From Amycolatopsis sp. GM8 (lineage in GTDB: Bacteria > Actinomycetota > Actinomycetes > Mycobacteriales > Pseudonocardiaceae), in contig NZ_JAJKFK010000003.1 of the NCBI RefSeq assembly GCF_021653975.1, positions 310,001 through 374,000 of the forward strand: a stretch of 64,000 nt of DNA, given 5' to 3'. The position numbers and the translations under genes were made by a program. Positions 10,257-17,766 of the stretch are shown piece after piece. The stretch's first letter is position 1. Each line of letters opens with the position of its first letter. The notes beneath the pieces are model-generated. The model was not told the DNA's origin and made no database searches. It worked only from the letters and a program-made list of their open reading frames with translations.

Positions 10257-10649
10257 CTACTCGTGCGGGGTGCGGTACTGGGCGATGTAGCGCTGACGGA
10301 TCGCCTCGTCCTCTTCGGCGTGTGCCTCGGCGCGGACACGTTTGCCGGTGCCACGCGGATAACCGTGCTTCGCCAGCCGGTTCTCGGCCGCTTCCTCCAT
10401 GTAGACGAAGGAGTAGAAGTAGCCGACCAGCCCCGCCATCAGCACCAGCGCCAGCCGCAGCAGCAGCGGGCCGGGCAGCAGCAGCCACACCAGCATCAGC
10501 GGCCCGATGAGCACCGTGGTGCGGGCGGTGTGCCGCCAGACCCAGGTCGTCGAGGTCGTGTCGTGCAGAACCCATTCGCGGCACCGGTCGGGCAGGCGGC
10601 CGCCGAGGGCGTACCAGACCCACTGGGCCGGGTTCGGTCGTTGTCTCAC
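10257..10649 (-). CDS. DUF5313 family membrane protein
   Basis: A 130-residue protein with RPNPAQWVWYALGGRLPDRCREWVLHDTT at its start, typical of DUF5313, then two membrane spans (about 43-60 and 63-82) and a charged tail rich in Glu/Arg. Its role is unknown. The GTG start at 10649 has no ribosome site, but TACTAT (10657-10662, minus strand) lies 7 nt upstream, so the message is probably leaderless. It shares its promoter region with the divergent OhrR-like regulator at 10698. Confidence 0.68.
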   Translation of the reverse strand: MRQRPNPAQWVWYALGGRLPDRCREWVLHDTTSTTWVWRHTARTTVLIGPLMLVWLLLPGPLLLRLALVLMAGLVGYFYSFVYMEEAAENRLAKHGYPRGTGKRVRAEAHAEEDEAIRQRYIAQYRTPHE

Positions 10650-10664
10650 GCTGACGATAGTAGA

Positions 10665-10675
10665 CTAATATTTAG
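10665..10675. promoter_or_regulatory. OhrR/MarR-type palindrome
   Basis: CTAATATTTAG: 4-bp arms around a 3-nt centre in an AT-rich island between divergent genes, 22 bp before the MarR ATG and next to the minus-strand -10 at 10657-10662. A probable operator for both genes. Confidence 0.5.
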
Positions 10676-10697
10676 CACACTAACCATTGGAGTGACG

Positions 10698-11141
10698 ATG
10701 ACGACGATCGACCTCGGGCCGGATCCGCTCGCCCTGGACCGACAGGTGTGCTTCGCGCTCTCGCTGGCCTCGCGCAGCGTGATCGCGATCTACCGCCCGC
10801 TGCTCAAGCCGTACGGCCTCACGCACCCGCAGTATCTGGTCCTGCTTGCCTTGTGGGACAAGGCTCCCCGCACGGTGAAGGACCTGTGCGAGACGCTGCG
10901 TCACGATCCCGCGACGCTCTCGCCACTGCTCAAGCGCTTGGAAGTGCTCGGCTACCTGACCCGCGAGCGCAGCCGGTCCGATGAGCGCGCGCTGACCGTC
11001 GAGCTCACCGAAGCCGGCCGCGAGTTCCGCAAGGAAGCGGAAAAAATCCCGTACCGCGTGGTCGAGGAGCTCGGCATGGACCTCGCCGAGCTCGAACAGC
11101 TGCACGCCGCCCTCGGCCGCGTCCTGGCGGCCACGGCCTGA
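10698..11141 (+). CDS. MarR/OhrR-like redox-sensing regulator
   Basis: A 147-residue MarR-family protein with OhrR features. A reactive-type Cys18 sits in QVCFALSLASR, followed by YGLTHPQYLVLLALWD and the HTH (LCETLRHDPATLSPLLKRLE), then the wing ERSRSDERALTVELTEAG. OhrR proteins sense organic hydroperoxides through that cysteine and repress a peroxidase gene (ohr). No ohr is adjacent; the divergent DUF5313 gene is the nearest candidate target. ATG 10698 follows TTGGAG. Sensing hydroperoxide is inferred from Cys18 and the motif context. Confidence 0.82.
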   Translation: MTTIDLGPDPLALDRQVCFALSLASRSVIAIYRPLLKPYGLTHPQYLVLLALWDKAPRTVKDLCETLRHDPATLSPLLKRLEVLGYLTRERSRSDERALTVELTEAGREFRKEAEKIPYRVVEELGMDLAELEQLHAALGRVLAATA

Positions 11142-11144
11142 GCG

Positions 11145-12122
11145 CTACCAGCGGTGGTGCACCTGCGCGCGGATTCGCCGGTCGTACAAGGACTTCACGG
11201 CGTCGAGCGTGCCGGACGGCAACGGCGCGAGCCCGGCCGCGGCCGCGTTCGCGCGCGCCTGCTCGGGTGAGCGCGCGCCCGGGATCACCGACGTGACGCC
11301 GGGCTGCTGGATGATCCACCGCAACGCCGTCTGCGCGGAGGTCGCCCCCTCCGGCGCCAGCGCGGCGAACTCCGCCGCCGCCTCGACACCGGTCGCGTAG
11401 TCCACGCCCGAGAACGTCTCACCCTGGTCGAAAGCCTCGCCGTGCCGGTTGAACGTGCGGTGGTCGTTCGCCGCGAACACGGTGTCCTTTGTGTACCGTC
11501 CGGACAGCAGGCCCGACGCGAGCGGCACCCGCGCGATGATGCCGACCCCGGCCTCGGCCGCCGCGGGCAGCACGCGCTCCAAAGGCTTGAGGCGCAACGG
11601 GTTCAGGATGATCTGCACGCTCGCGACGCCGGGCCGCGCGATCGCGGTCAGCGCCTCGTCGCAGGTCTCGACGCTCACCCCGTACGCGGCGATCCGCTTC
11701 TCCGCGACCAGTGTGTCGAGCGCGTCGTAGATCGCGTCCGAGGAGTAGACCGGCGTCGGCGGGCAGTGCAGCTGGACCAGGTCCAGCGTGTCGACGCCGA
11801 GGTTCGCGCGGGACCGGTCGGTCCACGCCCGGAAGTTGTCCAGGGTGTAGTTCGCCGGGTCGAGGCTCGCCCGGCGGCCCATCTTCGTGGCGACGAAGAC
11901 GTCGGTGCGGCCCTTCAGGTACCCGGCGATCACCTGCTCGCTCCGGCCGTCGCCGTAGACATCCGCGGTGTCGAAGAAGTTCACACCCGACTCGACCGCC
12001 GCGTCGAGCACGGCGTGCGCGTCCTCGACGCTCACCTCGCCCCAGTCCGCGCCCAGCTGCCACGTTCCCAGCCCGACCACCGACACCGCACGGCCCGTCC
12101 GGCCCAGCACCCGTTGTTCCAT
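11145..12122 (-). CDS. Aldo/keto reductase
   Basis: A 325-residue (beta/alpha)8 NADPH-dependent reductase. Landmarks are GRTGRAVSVVGLGTWQLG at the start, the catalytic region NFFDTADVYGDGRSEQ (Asp/Tyr), ATKMGRR (Lys) and VQLHCPPTP (His). The cofactor-binding end TSVIPGARSPEQARANAAA is intact. The family reduces aldehydes or ketones, and the substrate is not predictable. ATG 12122 lacks a ribosome site, but TAATCT (12129-12134, minus strand) lies exactly 6 nt upstream, indicating a leaderless message. It converges on the OhrR-like gene with 3 bp between stops. Confidence 0.88.
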   Translation of the reverse strand: MEQRVLGRTGRAVSVVGLGTWQLGADWGEVSVEDAHAVLDAAVESGVNFFDTADVYGDGRSEQVIAGYLKGRTDVFVATKMGRRASLDPANYTLDNFRAWTDRSRANLGVDTLDLVQLHCPPTPVYSSDAIYDALDTLVAEKRIAAYGVSVETCDEALTAIARPGVASVQIILNPLRLKPLERVLPAAAEAGVGIIARVPLASGLLSGRYTKDTVFAANDHRTFNRHGEAFDQGETFSGVDYATGVEAAAEFAALAPEGATSAQTALRWIIQQPGVTSVIPGARSPEQARANAAAAGLAPLPSGTLDAVKSLYDRRIRAQVHHRW

Positions 12123-12236
12123 ATTTGGAGATTACTGCGGCGCGAAGCGTCTCGATGAGGGGTGGCGGTCGGGCGAGGGGCCGGCGCGTAGTGGCGGACA
12201 TCCACTTCTCAGCTGACCGTCCGTAACATCGGCCGA

Positions 12237-12851
12237 GTGACAGCGGGTGTGCTCGGTGCCGGTGCGATCGTCGCCGGGGCGCTACTGGTCCTCCTCCTGC
12301 AGTTCCTGCCGGGCACCGCCCAGATCAACCCGCTGCGCCGGACGATCAGCGAGTACGGCCTCAGCACCAACAAGTGGATCTTCAACCTGGCCCTCGTGCT
12401 CATCGCGGCCGGTTCGGCGCTGCTGTTCACCCTGCACGCGCTGCGCAACACGATGCCGTCGGCCGCGCTCGTCGCGGGTGCGGTGTGGACGGTGAGCCTG
12501 CTGGTGATCGTCGTGTTCCCGAAGACCGACTGGTCCGTCGGGCCGAGCACCGGCGGCACGGTGCACAACATCGCGAGCCTCATCGGGTTCACTGTGCTGC
12601 CGGTCGGCATCCTGATCGCGACCAGCGCGGCGTTCCCCGGCGAGACCGGCTGGCGCTGGGCCGCGCGGGTGCTGGCGCTGGCCTCGCTCGGCTGGTTCGG
12701 GCTGATCCTCACCGGTGTCCTCGTGATGCTCGCGGGCGGCGGGCCGTGGTGGCGGTTCGTGCCGCTCGGTCTCGTGCAGCGGCTGATGGCGCTGACCGAG
12801 CTGCTCGCGGTCGCGACCCTGGCGGTCCCGCTACTACGCTCTGCCGGGTGA
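12237..12851 (+). CDS. DUF998 six-span membrane protein
   Basis: A 204-residue integral membrane protein with about six hydrophobic spans. INPLRRTISEYGLSTNKWIFNLALVLIAAGS is the DUF998 signature (small residues and a conserved SEYG after span 1), and a second conserved motif is FPKTDWSVGPSTGGTVHNIAS. Its role is unknown. The GTG start at 12237 is divergent from the aldo/keto reductase. No strong ribosome site is visible. Confidence 0.75.
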   Translation: MTAGVLGAGAIVAGALLVLLLQFLPGTAQINPLRRTISEYGLSTNKWIFNLALVLIAAGSALLFTLHALRNTMPSAALVAGAVWTVSLLVIVVFPKTDWSVGPSTGGTVHNIASLIGFTVLPVGILIATSAAFPGETGWRWAARVLALASLGWFGLILTGVLVMLAGGGPWWRFVPLGLVQRLMALTELLAVATLAVPLLRSAG

Positions 12852-12896
12852 CTTGAGTTACATCCCTACCGGCCGCCGACGGTTACCGGTAGTTTT

Positions 12897-12912
12897 CTAA
12901 GCGCTCGCTTAG
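12897..12912. promoter_or_regulatory. TetR-type operator upstream of SDR-MaoC operon
   Basis: CTAAGCGCTCGCTTAG: 7-bp perfect arms, 2-nt centre, 25 bp before the SDR start. Nearly the same sequence is at 21126 in front of a TetR gene and an SDR operon, so one regulator may act on both. Confidence 0.65.
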
Positions 12913-12937
12913 TTCTCAATGCGGAGGAGGAAGGCAC

Positions 12938-13699
12938 GTGACGGAATCGCACTCCCGTGTCGCGATCGTCACCGGCGCCGGCCGGGGTATCGGTGCCGCG
13001 GTCGCCCGGCGGCTGGCCGGCGACGGGTTCGCCGTGGGCCTGCTGGATCTGGACGAGGCTGCCGTCAAGCAGGGCGCCGAGGACATCACGGCCGACGGCG
13101 GCAAGGCGTTCGGCACCAGCCTGGACGTCCGGGACGCCGACCAGGTCGAGGCGGCCGTGGCGAAGGTGGCCGACGAACTCGGCCCGCCGACCGTGCTGAT
13201 CAACAACGCCGGTATCACGCGGGACAACCTGATCTTCAAGATGACCGAGGACGACTGGGACGCCGTGCTGGGCGTGCACCTGCGCGGCTCGTTCCTGATG
13301 ACGCGCGCGGTGCAGCGGCACATGACCGCCCAGAAGTGGGGCCGCATCGTCAACCTGTCGAGCACCTCGGCGCTCGGCAACCGCGGCCAGGTCAACTACT
13401 CCGCCGCCAAGGCCGGGATGCAGGGCTTCACCAAGACCCTCGCGATCGAGCTGGGCAAGTTCAACGTCACCGCGAACGCGATCGCGCCGGGGTTCATCGC
13501 CACCGACATGACCGCGGCGACGGCCGACCGGCTCGGCGTCTCGTTCGAGGACTTCAAGGCCGGTGCGGCGAGCCAGATCCCGGTGCAGCGCGTCGGCACG
13601 CCCGACGACATCGCGCACACCGTCTCGTTCCTGGTCAGCGAGGGCGCCGGGTTCGTCTCCGGGCAGGTCATCTACGTCGCCGGCGGACCGAGGGACTGA
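12938..13699 (+). CDS. Short-chain dehydrogenase, FabG-like 3-oxoacyl reductase
   Basis: A 253-residue classical SDR. The cofactor motif TGAGRGIG, NNAG, and the catalytic Ser in NLSSTSALG with the YSAAK Tyr/Lys pair are all intact. The closest family type is FabG (3-oxoacyl-ACP/CoA reductase), with the N-terminal GITRDNLIFKMTEDDWD block. GTG 12938 has GGAGGAGGAAGG upstream. It is followed 2 bp later by a MaoC hydratase, so the pair likely carries out the hydroxyacyl/enoyl steps of a beta-oxidation-type route, under the CTAAGCG operator. Confidence 0.88.
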   Translation: MTESHSRVAIVTGAGRGIGAAVARRLAGDGFAVGLLDLDEAAVKQGAEDITADGGKAFGTSLDVRDADQVEAAVAKVADELGPPTVLINNAGITRDNLIFKMTEDDWDAVLGVHLRGSFLMTRAVQRHMTAQKWGRIVNLSSTSALGNRGQVNYSAAKAGMQGFTKTLAIELGKFNVTANAIAPGFIATDMTAATADRLGVSFEDFKAGAASQIPVQRVGTPDDIAHTVSFLVSEGAGFVSGQVIYVAGGPRD

Positions 13700-13701
13700 T
13701 C

Positions 13702-14154
13702 ATGCGCGTCTTCTCCAGCCTCGGCGAGTTCGCCGCCGCCAAGGGTGAGCAGCTCGGCACCAGCGAGTGGCACACCGTCACCCAGGAGCAGGTCAACACG
13801 TTCGCCGACGCGACCGGGGATCACCAGTGGATCCACGTCGACGTCGAGAAGGCGAAGCAGGGCCCGTTCGGCGGCCCGATCGCACACGGTTTCCTGACCC
13901 TGTCGCTGTTGCCGCGGCTCGGCTCGGAGACCTACCGGGTCGAGGGCCTGGCGATGGGCATCAACTACGGCCTGAACAAGGTGCGGTTCCCGCAGCCGGT
14001 CAAGGTCGGCGCGCGGGTGCGCGGCACGGCCGAGCTGATCGAGATCACCGATGTGCCGGGCGGGAAGCAGACCGTCATCCGGTGGACGATCGAGATCGAG
14101 GGTGAGCAGAAACCGGCTTGTGTGGCCGAATTCGTCGGGCGCCTGCTCGCCTGA
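13702..14154 (+). CDS. MaoC-family (R)-enoyl-CoA hydratase
   Basis: A 150-residue single hot-dog protein. The hydratase-2 motif is visible as FADATGDHQWIHVD (catalytic Asp/His) with GGPIAHGFLTLSLLP. It hydrates trans-2-enoyl-CoA to (R)-3-hydroxyacyl-CoA or the reverse. The start is 2 bp after the SDR stop, with GAGGGA upstream, so the two are one transcript. A 22-bp perfect hairpin follows the stop. Confidence 0.88.
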   Translation: MRVFSSLGEFAAAKGEQLGTSEWHTVTQEQVNTFADATGDHQWIHVDVEKAKQGPFGGPIAHGFLTLSLLPRLGSETYRVEGLAMGINYGLNKVRFPQPVKVGARVRGTAELIEITDVPGGKQTVIRWTIEIEGEQKPACVAEFVGRLLA

Positions 14155-14175
14155 CGGACCCGCCGGTGCACGCGG

Positions 14176-14224
14176 GCCGAACGCGTCTTCCGGCCGGATC
14201 CACCGGCCGGAAGACGCGTTCGGC
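14176..14224 (+). terminator. Strong hairpin after the MaoC gene
   Basis: 22-bp perfect inverted repeat (14176-14197 and 14203-14224) with a 5-nt ATCCA loop, starting 21 bp after the MaoC stop. No T-run follows, which is common for actinobacterial terminators. It separates the SDR-MaoC unit from the APH operon. Confidence 0.75.
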
Positions 14225-14247
14225 TACGCTCCTCCGGGACGAGAACA

Positions 14248-14263
14248 TACCGACTGGTCGGTA
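14248..14263. promoter_or_regulatory. TetR-type operator upstream of the APH-ACAD operon
   Basis: TACCGACTGGTCGGTA: 7-bp perfect arms around TG, 21 bp before the GTG at 14285. Related to TACCGGCCGGTA at 19538 in front of the TetR gene, suggesting that regulator controls this operon. Confidence 0.62.
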
Positions 14264-14284
14264 CTGAGGACGAGGAGGCCGTTC

Positions 14285-15304
14285 GTGACCAAGGAAGACC
14301 CACCGGGACTCGACCTGAGCCGGTTGCGCGCCCATCTCGACGAGCAGGTCCCCGGCCTGGTCAAGGGCGAGCTGACGGCGGAGGTGGTGCCCGGTGGCCG
14401 GTCGAACCTCACCTACTTCGTCGGCGACGGCGAGTCCCGCTGGGTGGTGCGCCGCCCGCCGCTGGGACACGTCCTGCCGACCGCGCACGACATGGCGCGG
14501 GAGCACCGGGTGGTCAGCGCGCTGCGGGACACGAAGGTGCCGGTGCCGGCGACGCTCACCCTGTGCCAGGACACCGGGGTGATCGGCGCGCCGTTCTACG
14601 TGATGGAGTTCGTGGCGGGCAAGGCGTACCGGTTCGCGAAGGATCTCGAAGCCTTCAGCGCACAGCGGACGGCGGCGCTCGCGGACACCCTCCTGGACAC
14701 GCTCGTCGACCTGCACGCGGTGGTCCCGGACGAGGTCGGGCTCGGCGATTTCGGGCGGCCGCAAGGGTTTCTCGAACGCCAGCTGCGGCGCTGGGGCAAG
14801 CAGCTGGACAGCTCGCGCAGCCGGGACATCGAGGGCATGGACCGGCTGCGCGAGCGCCTCGGCCGGCACCTGCCGGAGTCGGGCGCGGCGACGATCGTGC
14901 ACGGCGATTACCGCCTGGATAACGTGCTCGTCGGCACCGGCGACCGGATCACCGCGGTGCTGGACTGGGAGATGTCCACGCTCGGCGACCCGCTCACCGA
15001 CCTCGCGCTGATGGTCGCCTACGCCGAGCTCGGCAAGCAGGACGTCGGTTTCGTGTCGAACGTCAGCCTCGCGCCGGGCTACCCCGGCACCGACGAGGTG
15101 ATCGCGCGCTACGCCGAGCGGTCGGGCCGCGACATCTCCGCGCTCAACTGGTACGTCGGCTTCGCGTTCTTCAAACTCGCCGTGATCCTCGAAGGGATCT
15201 ACTACCGCTTCAGCCAGGGCCAGACCGTCGGCGCGGGTTTCGACCACATCGGCGACCTGGTCGCTCCACTCGTGGCGCTCGGCGCCGAAACACTCAAGGA
15301 CTGA
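14285..15304 (+). CDS. APH-family phosphotransferase (LvaA/ACAD10-type acyl-CoA kinase)
   Basis: A 339-residue aminoglycoside-phosphotransferase-fold kinase. VVPGGRSNLTYFV (nucleotide loop), VVRRPP (Lys-equivalent strand), IVHGDYRLDNVL (catalytic loop Asp) and AVLDWEMSTLGDPLTDLA (metal-binding Asp) are all present. Members next to acyl-CoA dehydrogenases, and the N-terminal half of animal ACAD10/11, phosphorylate 4-hydroxyacyl-CoA. The next gene is an ACAD11-like dehydrogenase 2 bp away, so that role is the best inference; antibiotic modification is unlikely. GTG 14285 has GAGGAGG upstream. Confidence 0.85.
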   Translation: MTKEDPPGLDLSRLRAHLDEQVPGLVKGELTAEVVPGGRSNLTYFVGDGESRWVVRRPPLGHVLPTAHDMAREHRVVSALRDTKVPVPATLTLCQDTGVIGAPFYVMEFVAGKAYRFAKDLEAFSAQRTAALADTLLDTLVDLHAVVPDEVGLGDFGRPQGFLERQLRRWGKQLDSSRSRDIEGMDRLRERLGRHLPESGAATIVHGDYRLDNVLVGTGDRITAVLDWEMSTLGDPLTDLALMVAYAELGKQDVGFVSNVSLAPGYPGTDEVIARYAERSGRDISALNWYVGFAFFKLAVILEGIYYRFSQGQTVGAGFDHIGDLVAPLVALGAETLKD

Positions 15305-15306
15305 GG

Positions 15307-16524
15307 ATGGACTTCGCATTCGACGCGCGCACCGAGGAGCTTTCCGCGAAGCTCTCGGACTTCATGGACTCCCACATCTACCCCGCCGAACCGGTCTTCG
15401 AGGAGCAGCTCGCGCAACGCGAGCACCCGTGGGCGCCGCCGCCGGTGATCGCCGATCTCAAGGCCGCGGCCCGCGAACGCGGTCTGTGGAACCTGTTCCT
15501 GCCCGGTGAGCACGGTGCCGGACTGACCAACCTGCAGTACGCGCCGCTGGCCGAGATCACCGGCCGCAGCCCGCACCTCGCGCCGTACGCGCTCAACTGT
15601 GCCGCCCCGGACACCGGGAACATGGAGGTGCTGGCCGGGTTCGGCACCGAGCAGCAGCGCAAGCAGTGGCTGGAACCGTTGCTGGACGGGGAAATCCGCT
15701 CGGCGTTCGCGATGACCGAGCCGGATGTCGCGTCGTCGGACGCGCGCAACATCGCCACCAGCATCGTCCGCGACGGCGACGAGTACGTCATCAACGGCCG
15801 CAAGTGGTTCATCACCGGCGCGATGAACCCGCACTGCGCGATCTTCATCGTGATGGGCAAGACCGATCCCGAGGCCGAGCCGCACCGGCAGCAGAGCATG
15901 GTGCTGGTCCCCCGCGACACGCCGGGTCTGACCGCCGAGCGCGGGATGAAGGTGTTCGGCTACGACGACAGTTCCCATGGCGGGCACGCCGAGGTGATCT
16001 TCGAGGATGTCCGGGTGCCCGCGGAGAACCTCCTCGTCGAGGAGGGCGCCGGGTTCGCCATCGCGCAGGCCCGGCTCGGGCCGGGCCGGATCCACCACTG
16101 CATGCGCTCGATCGGCACGGCCGAGCGCGCGATCGAACTGATGTGCCGGCGGGCGCTGGGCCGCACCGCGTTCGGCAAGCCGATCGCCGACCAGGGCGTG
16201 GTGCAGGACTGGATCGCCGAGTCGCGGGTGCGGGTCGAGCAGCTGCGGATGCTCGTGCTCAAGACCGCCTGGCTGATGGACACCGTCGGCAACCGCGGCG
16301 CGCACACCGAGATCCAGGCGATCAAGATCGCGACTCCGTCCACTGTGGAATGGATTCTGGACAAGGCGATCCAGGCCCACGGCGGCGGCGGGGTCTCCCA
16401 GGACTTCCCGCTCGCCGAGATGTGGGCCGGCATCCGCACCCTGCGGTTCGCCGACGGGCCGGACGAGGTGCACAAACGCTCGCTGGCACACCGGGAGCTG
16501 AAGAAGTACAAGGAGACTCGATGA
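15307..16524 (+). CDS. ACAD11-like acyl-CoA dehydrogenase family protein
   Basis: A 405-residue FAD flavoprotein. FAMTEPDVASSDA (FAD loop), EYVINGRKWFITGA and RLGPGRIHHCMRS follow the ACAD fold. The usual YEGTSEI near the C terminus, which carries the catalytic Glu, is replaced by RFADGPDEVH. That variant marks the ACAD10/11 and LvaC group, which processes phosphorylated 4-hydroxyacyl-CoA instead of simple dehydrogenation. It starts 2 bp after the kinase stop and ends in KKYKETR, its last codons forming the first copy of a 32-bp tandem repeat. Confidence 0.88.
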   Translation: MDFAFDARTEELSAKLSDFMDSHIYPAEPVFEEQLAQREHPWAPPPVIADLKAAARERGLWNLFLPGEHGAGLTNLQYAPLAEITGRSPHLAPYALNCAAPDTGNMEVLAGFGTEQQRKQWLEPLLDGEIRSAFAMTEPDVASSDARNIATSIVRDGDEYVINGRKWFITGAMNPHCAIFIVMGKTDPEAEPHRQQSMVLVPRDTPGLTAERGMKVFGYDDSSHGGHAEVIFEDVRVPAENLLVEEGAGFAIAQARLGPGRIHHCMRSIGTAERAIELMCRRALGRTAFGKPIADQGVVQDWIAESRVRVEQLRMLVLKTAWLMDTVGNRGAHTEIQAIKIATPSTVEWILDKAIQAHGGGGVSQDFPLAEMWAGIRTLRFADGPDEVHKRSLAHRELKKYKETR

Positions 16525-16556
16525 GCGTGGCCCGCAAGAATCAGGAGACTCGATGA
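16521..16556 (+). CDS. Possible 11-codon coupling peptide, copy 1
   Basis: Encodes MSVARKNQETR. Its ATG overlaps the TGA of the ACAD11-like gene (ATGA), and AGGAG lies 5 nt upstream. Its own TGA overlaps the next ATG. Probably a by-product of the 32-bp duplication; translation would keep ribosomes coupled to the next gene. Confidence 0.35.
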   Translation: MSVARKNQETR

Positions 16557-16588
16557 GCGTGGCCCGCAAGAATCAGGAGACTCGATGA
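16553..16588 (+). CDS. Possible 11-codon coupling peptide, copy 2
   Basis: Second identical MSVARKNQETR frame, overlapping copy 1 by ATGA and overlapping the start of the dehydrogenase at 16585 by ATGA. It has the same ribosome site as copy 1. Confidence 0.35.
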   Translation: MSVARKNQETR

Positions 16589-17766
16589 CGACCGCGGAAG
16601 ACCTGCGTGCGCGGGTGGGCGAGTTCCTCGCCGCGCACGATCCGAAGACCACCGACCGGCTCGAGTTCCTGCGGGCGCGCTTCGACGCCGGCCTGGCGTG
16701 GGTGCACTACCCCGCCGGACTCGGCGGGCTGGACGCGGCACGCGAACTGCAGTCCGTTGTGGACGGTGAGTTCGCCGCAGCCGGCGCGCCGGACAACAAC
16801 CCGCGCCGGATCGGTATCGGGCTCGGCATGGCGGCGCCGACGATCCTGCGGTTCGGTACCGAGGAGCAGCGAAAGCGCTATCTGCGTCCACTGTGGACCG
16901 GCGAGGAGGTGTGGTGCCAGCTGTTCTCCGAACCGGGCGCTGGCTCCGACCTCGCCGCACTGGGCACCCGCGCGGTCCGCGACGGTGACGAGTGGGTGGT
17001 CACCGGGCAGAAGGTCTGGACCTCGGTCGCGCATCTCGCCCGGTTCGCGATCCTGGTCACCCGTACCGATCCGGACGTGCCCAAGCACCAGGGCATGACG
17101 TACTTCGTGTGCGACATGACCGCGCCCGGGGTGGACGTGCGGCCGCTGCGGCAGCTGACCGGTGAGGCCGAGTTCAACGAGGTGTTCCTGGAAGGCGTGC
17201 GGGTGCCGGACGCCAACCGGCTCGGCGCGGTCGGTGAGGGCTGGAAGGTCGCGCAGACCACGCTGATGAACGAGCGCGTCGCGATCGGCGGCCAGGCGTC
17301 CCCGCGCGAGGGCGGGCTCATCGGCATCCTCGCGAAGACGTGGCGTGAGCACCCTGAACTGCGCACCCCGGACCTGCACGAGCGGCTGGTGCGGCTGTGG
17401 GCCGACGCGGAAACCGCGCGGCTGGCCGCTTCCCGGCTGCGCCAGCAGCTCGCGGTCGGCGCGCCCGGCCCGGAGGGCTCGGCGATGAAACTCGCGTTCG
17501 CCCGGCTGCAGCAGGAGATGACCGGGCTCGAAATCGAGCTCGCCGGCGCGGACGGGTTGCGCTACGACGACTGGACGATGACCCGGCCCGAGCGGGTCGA
17601 CATGCTCGGCCGCGGCCCCGGATACCGCTACCTGCGAGCGAAGGGCAACTCGATCGAAGGCGGTACTTCCGAGGTGCTGCGCAACATCATCGCCGAGCGG
17701 GTGCTCGGCCTGCCGTCGGAACCCCGTGTGGACAAGGACGTCGCCTGGAAGGACCTGCCGCGGTGA
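16585..17766 (+). CDS. Acyl-CoA dehydrogenase (FadE), catalytic-type subunit
   Basis: A 393-residue ACAD. QLFSEPGAGSDLA, EWVVTGQKVWTS and the C-terminal GNSIEGGTSEVLRNIIAERVLGLP with the expected Glu are present. It is followed by an overlapping (GTGA) shorter ACAD gene that lacks this Glu. Such pairs in actinobacteria (the ChsE-type steroid enzymes) form alpha2beta2 heterotetramers with half the active sites. Its ATG is preceded by the third copy of AGGAGACTCG. It likely introduces the 2,3 double bond in the same pathway as the upstream APH/ACAD pair. Confidence 0.88.
   Translation: MTTAEDLRARVGEFLAAHDPKTTDRLEFLRARFDAGLAWVHYPAGLGGLDAARELQSVVDGEFAAAGAPDNNPRRIGIGLGMAAPTILRFGTEEQRKRYLRPLWTGEEVWCQLFSEPGAGSDLAALGTRAVRDGDEWVVTGQKVWTSVAHLARFAILVTRTDPDVPKHQGMTYFVCDMTAPGVDVRPLRQLTGEAEFNEVFLEGVRVPDANRLGAVGEGWKVAQTTLMNERVAIGGQASPREGGLIGILAKTWREHPELRTPDLHERLVRLWADAETARLAASRLRQQLAVGAPGPEGSAMKLAFARLQQEMTGLEIELAGADGLRYDDWTMTRPERVDMLGRGPGYRYLRAKGNSIEGGTSEVLRNIIAERVLGLPSEPRVDKDVAWKDLPR

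Larger units (their letters stand above)
16511..16588 (+). repeat. 32-bp tandem repeat carrying ribosome site and ATG
   Basis: Two full copies (16511-16542, 16543-16574) and a 14-bp third copy (16575-16588) of a unit beginning AGGAGACTCGATGA. Each copy holds AGGAG, an ATG and the preceding frame's TGA. It lies exactly at the junction of two acyl-CoA dehydrogenase genes. Copies are identical, so the duplication is recent or maintained. Confidence 0.95.

Noticed and set aside
14285-15304. Aminoglycoside resistance function for the APH-fold gene.
   Set aside because: Fold similarity only; the operon context with acyl-CoA dehydrogenases points to an acyl-CoA kinase.
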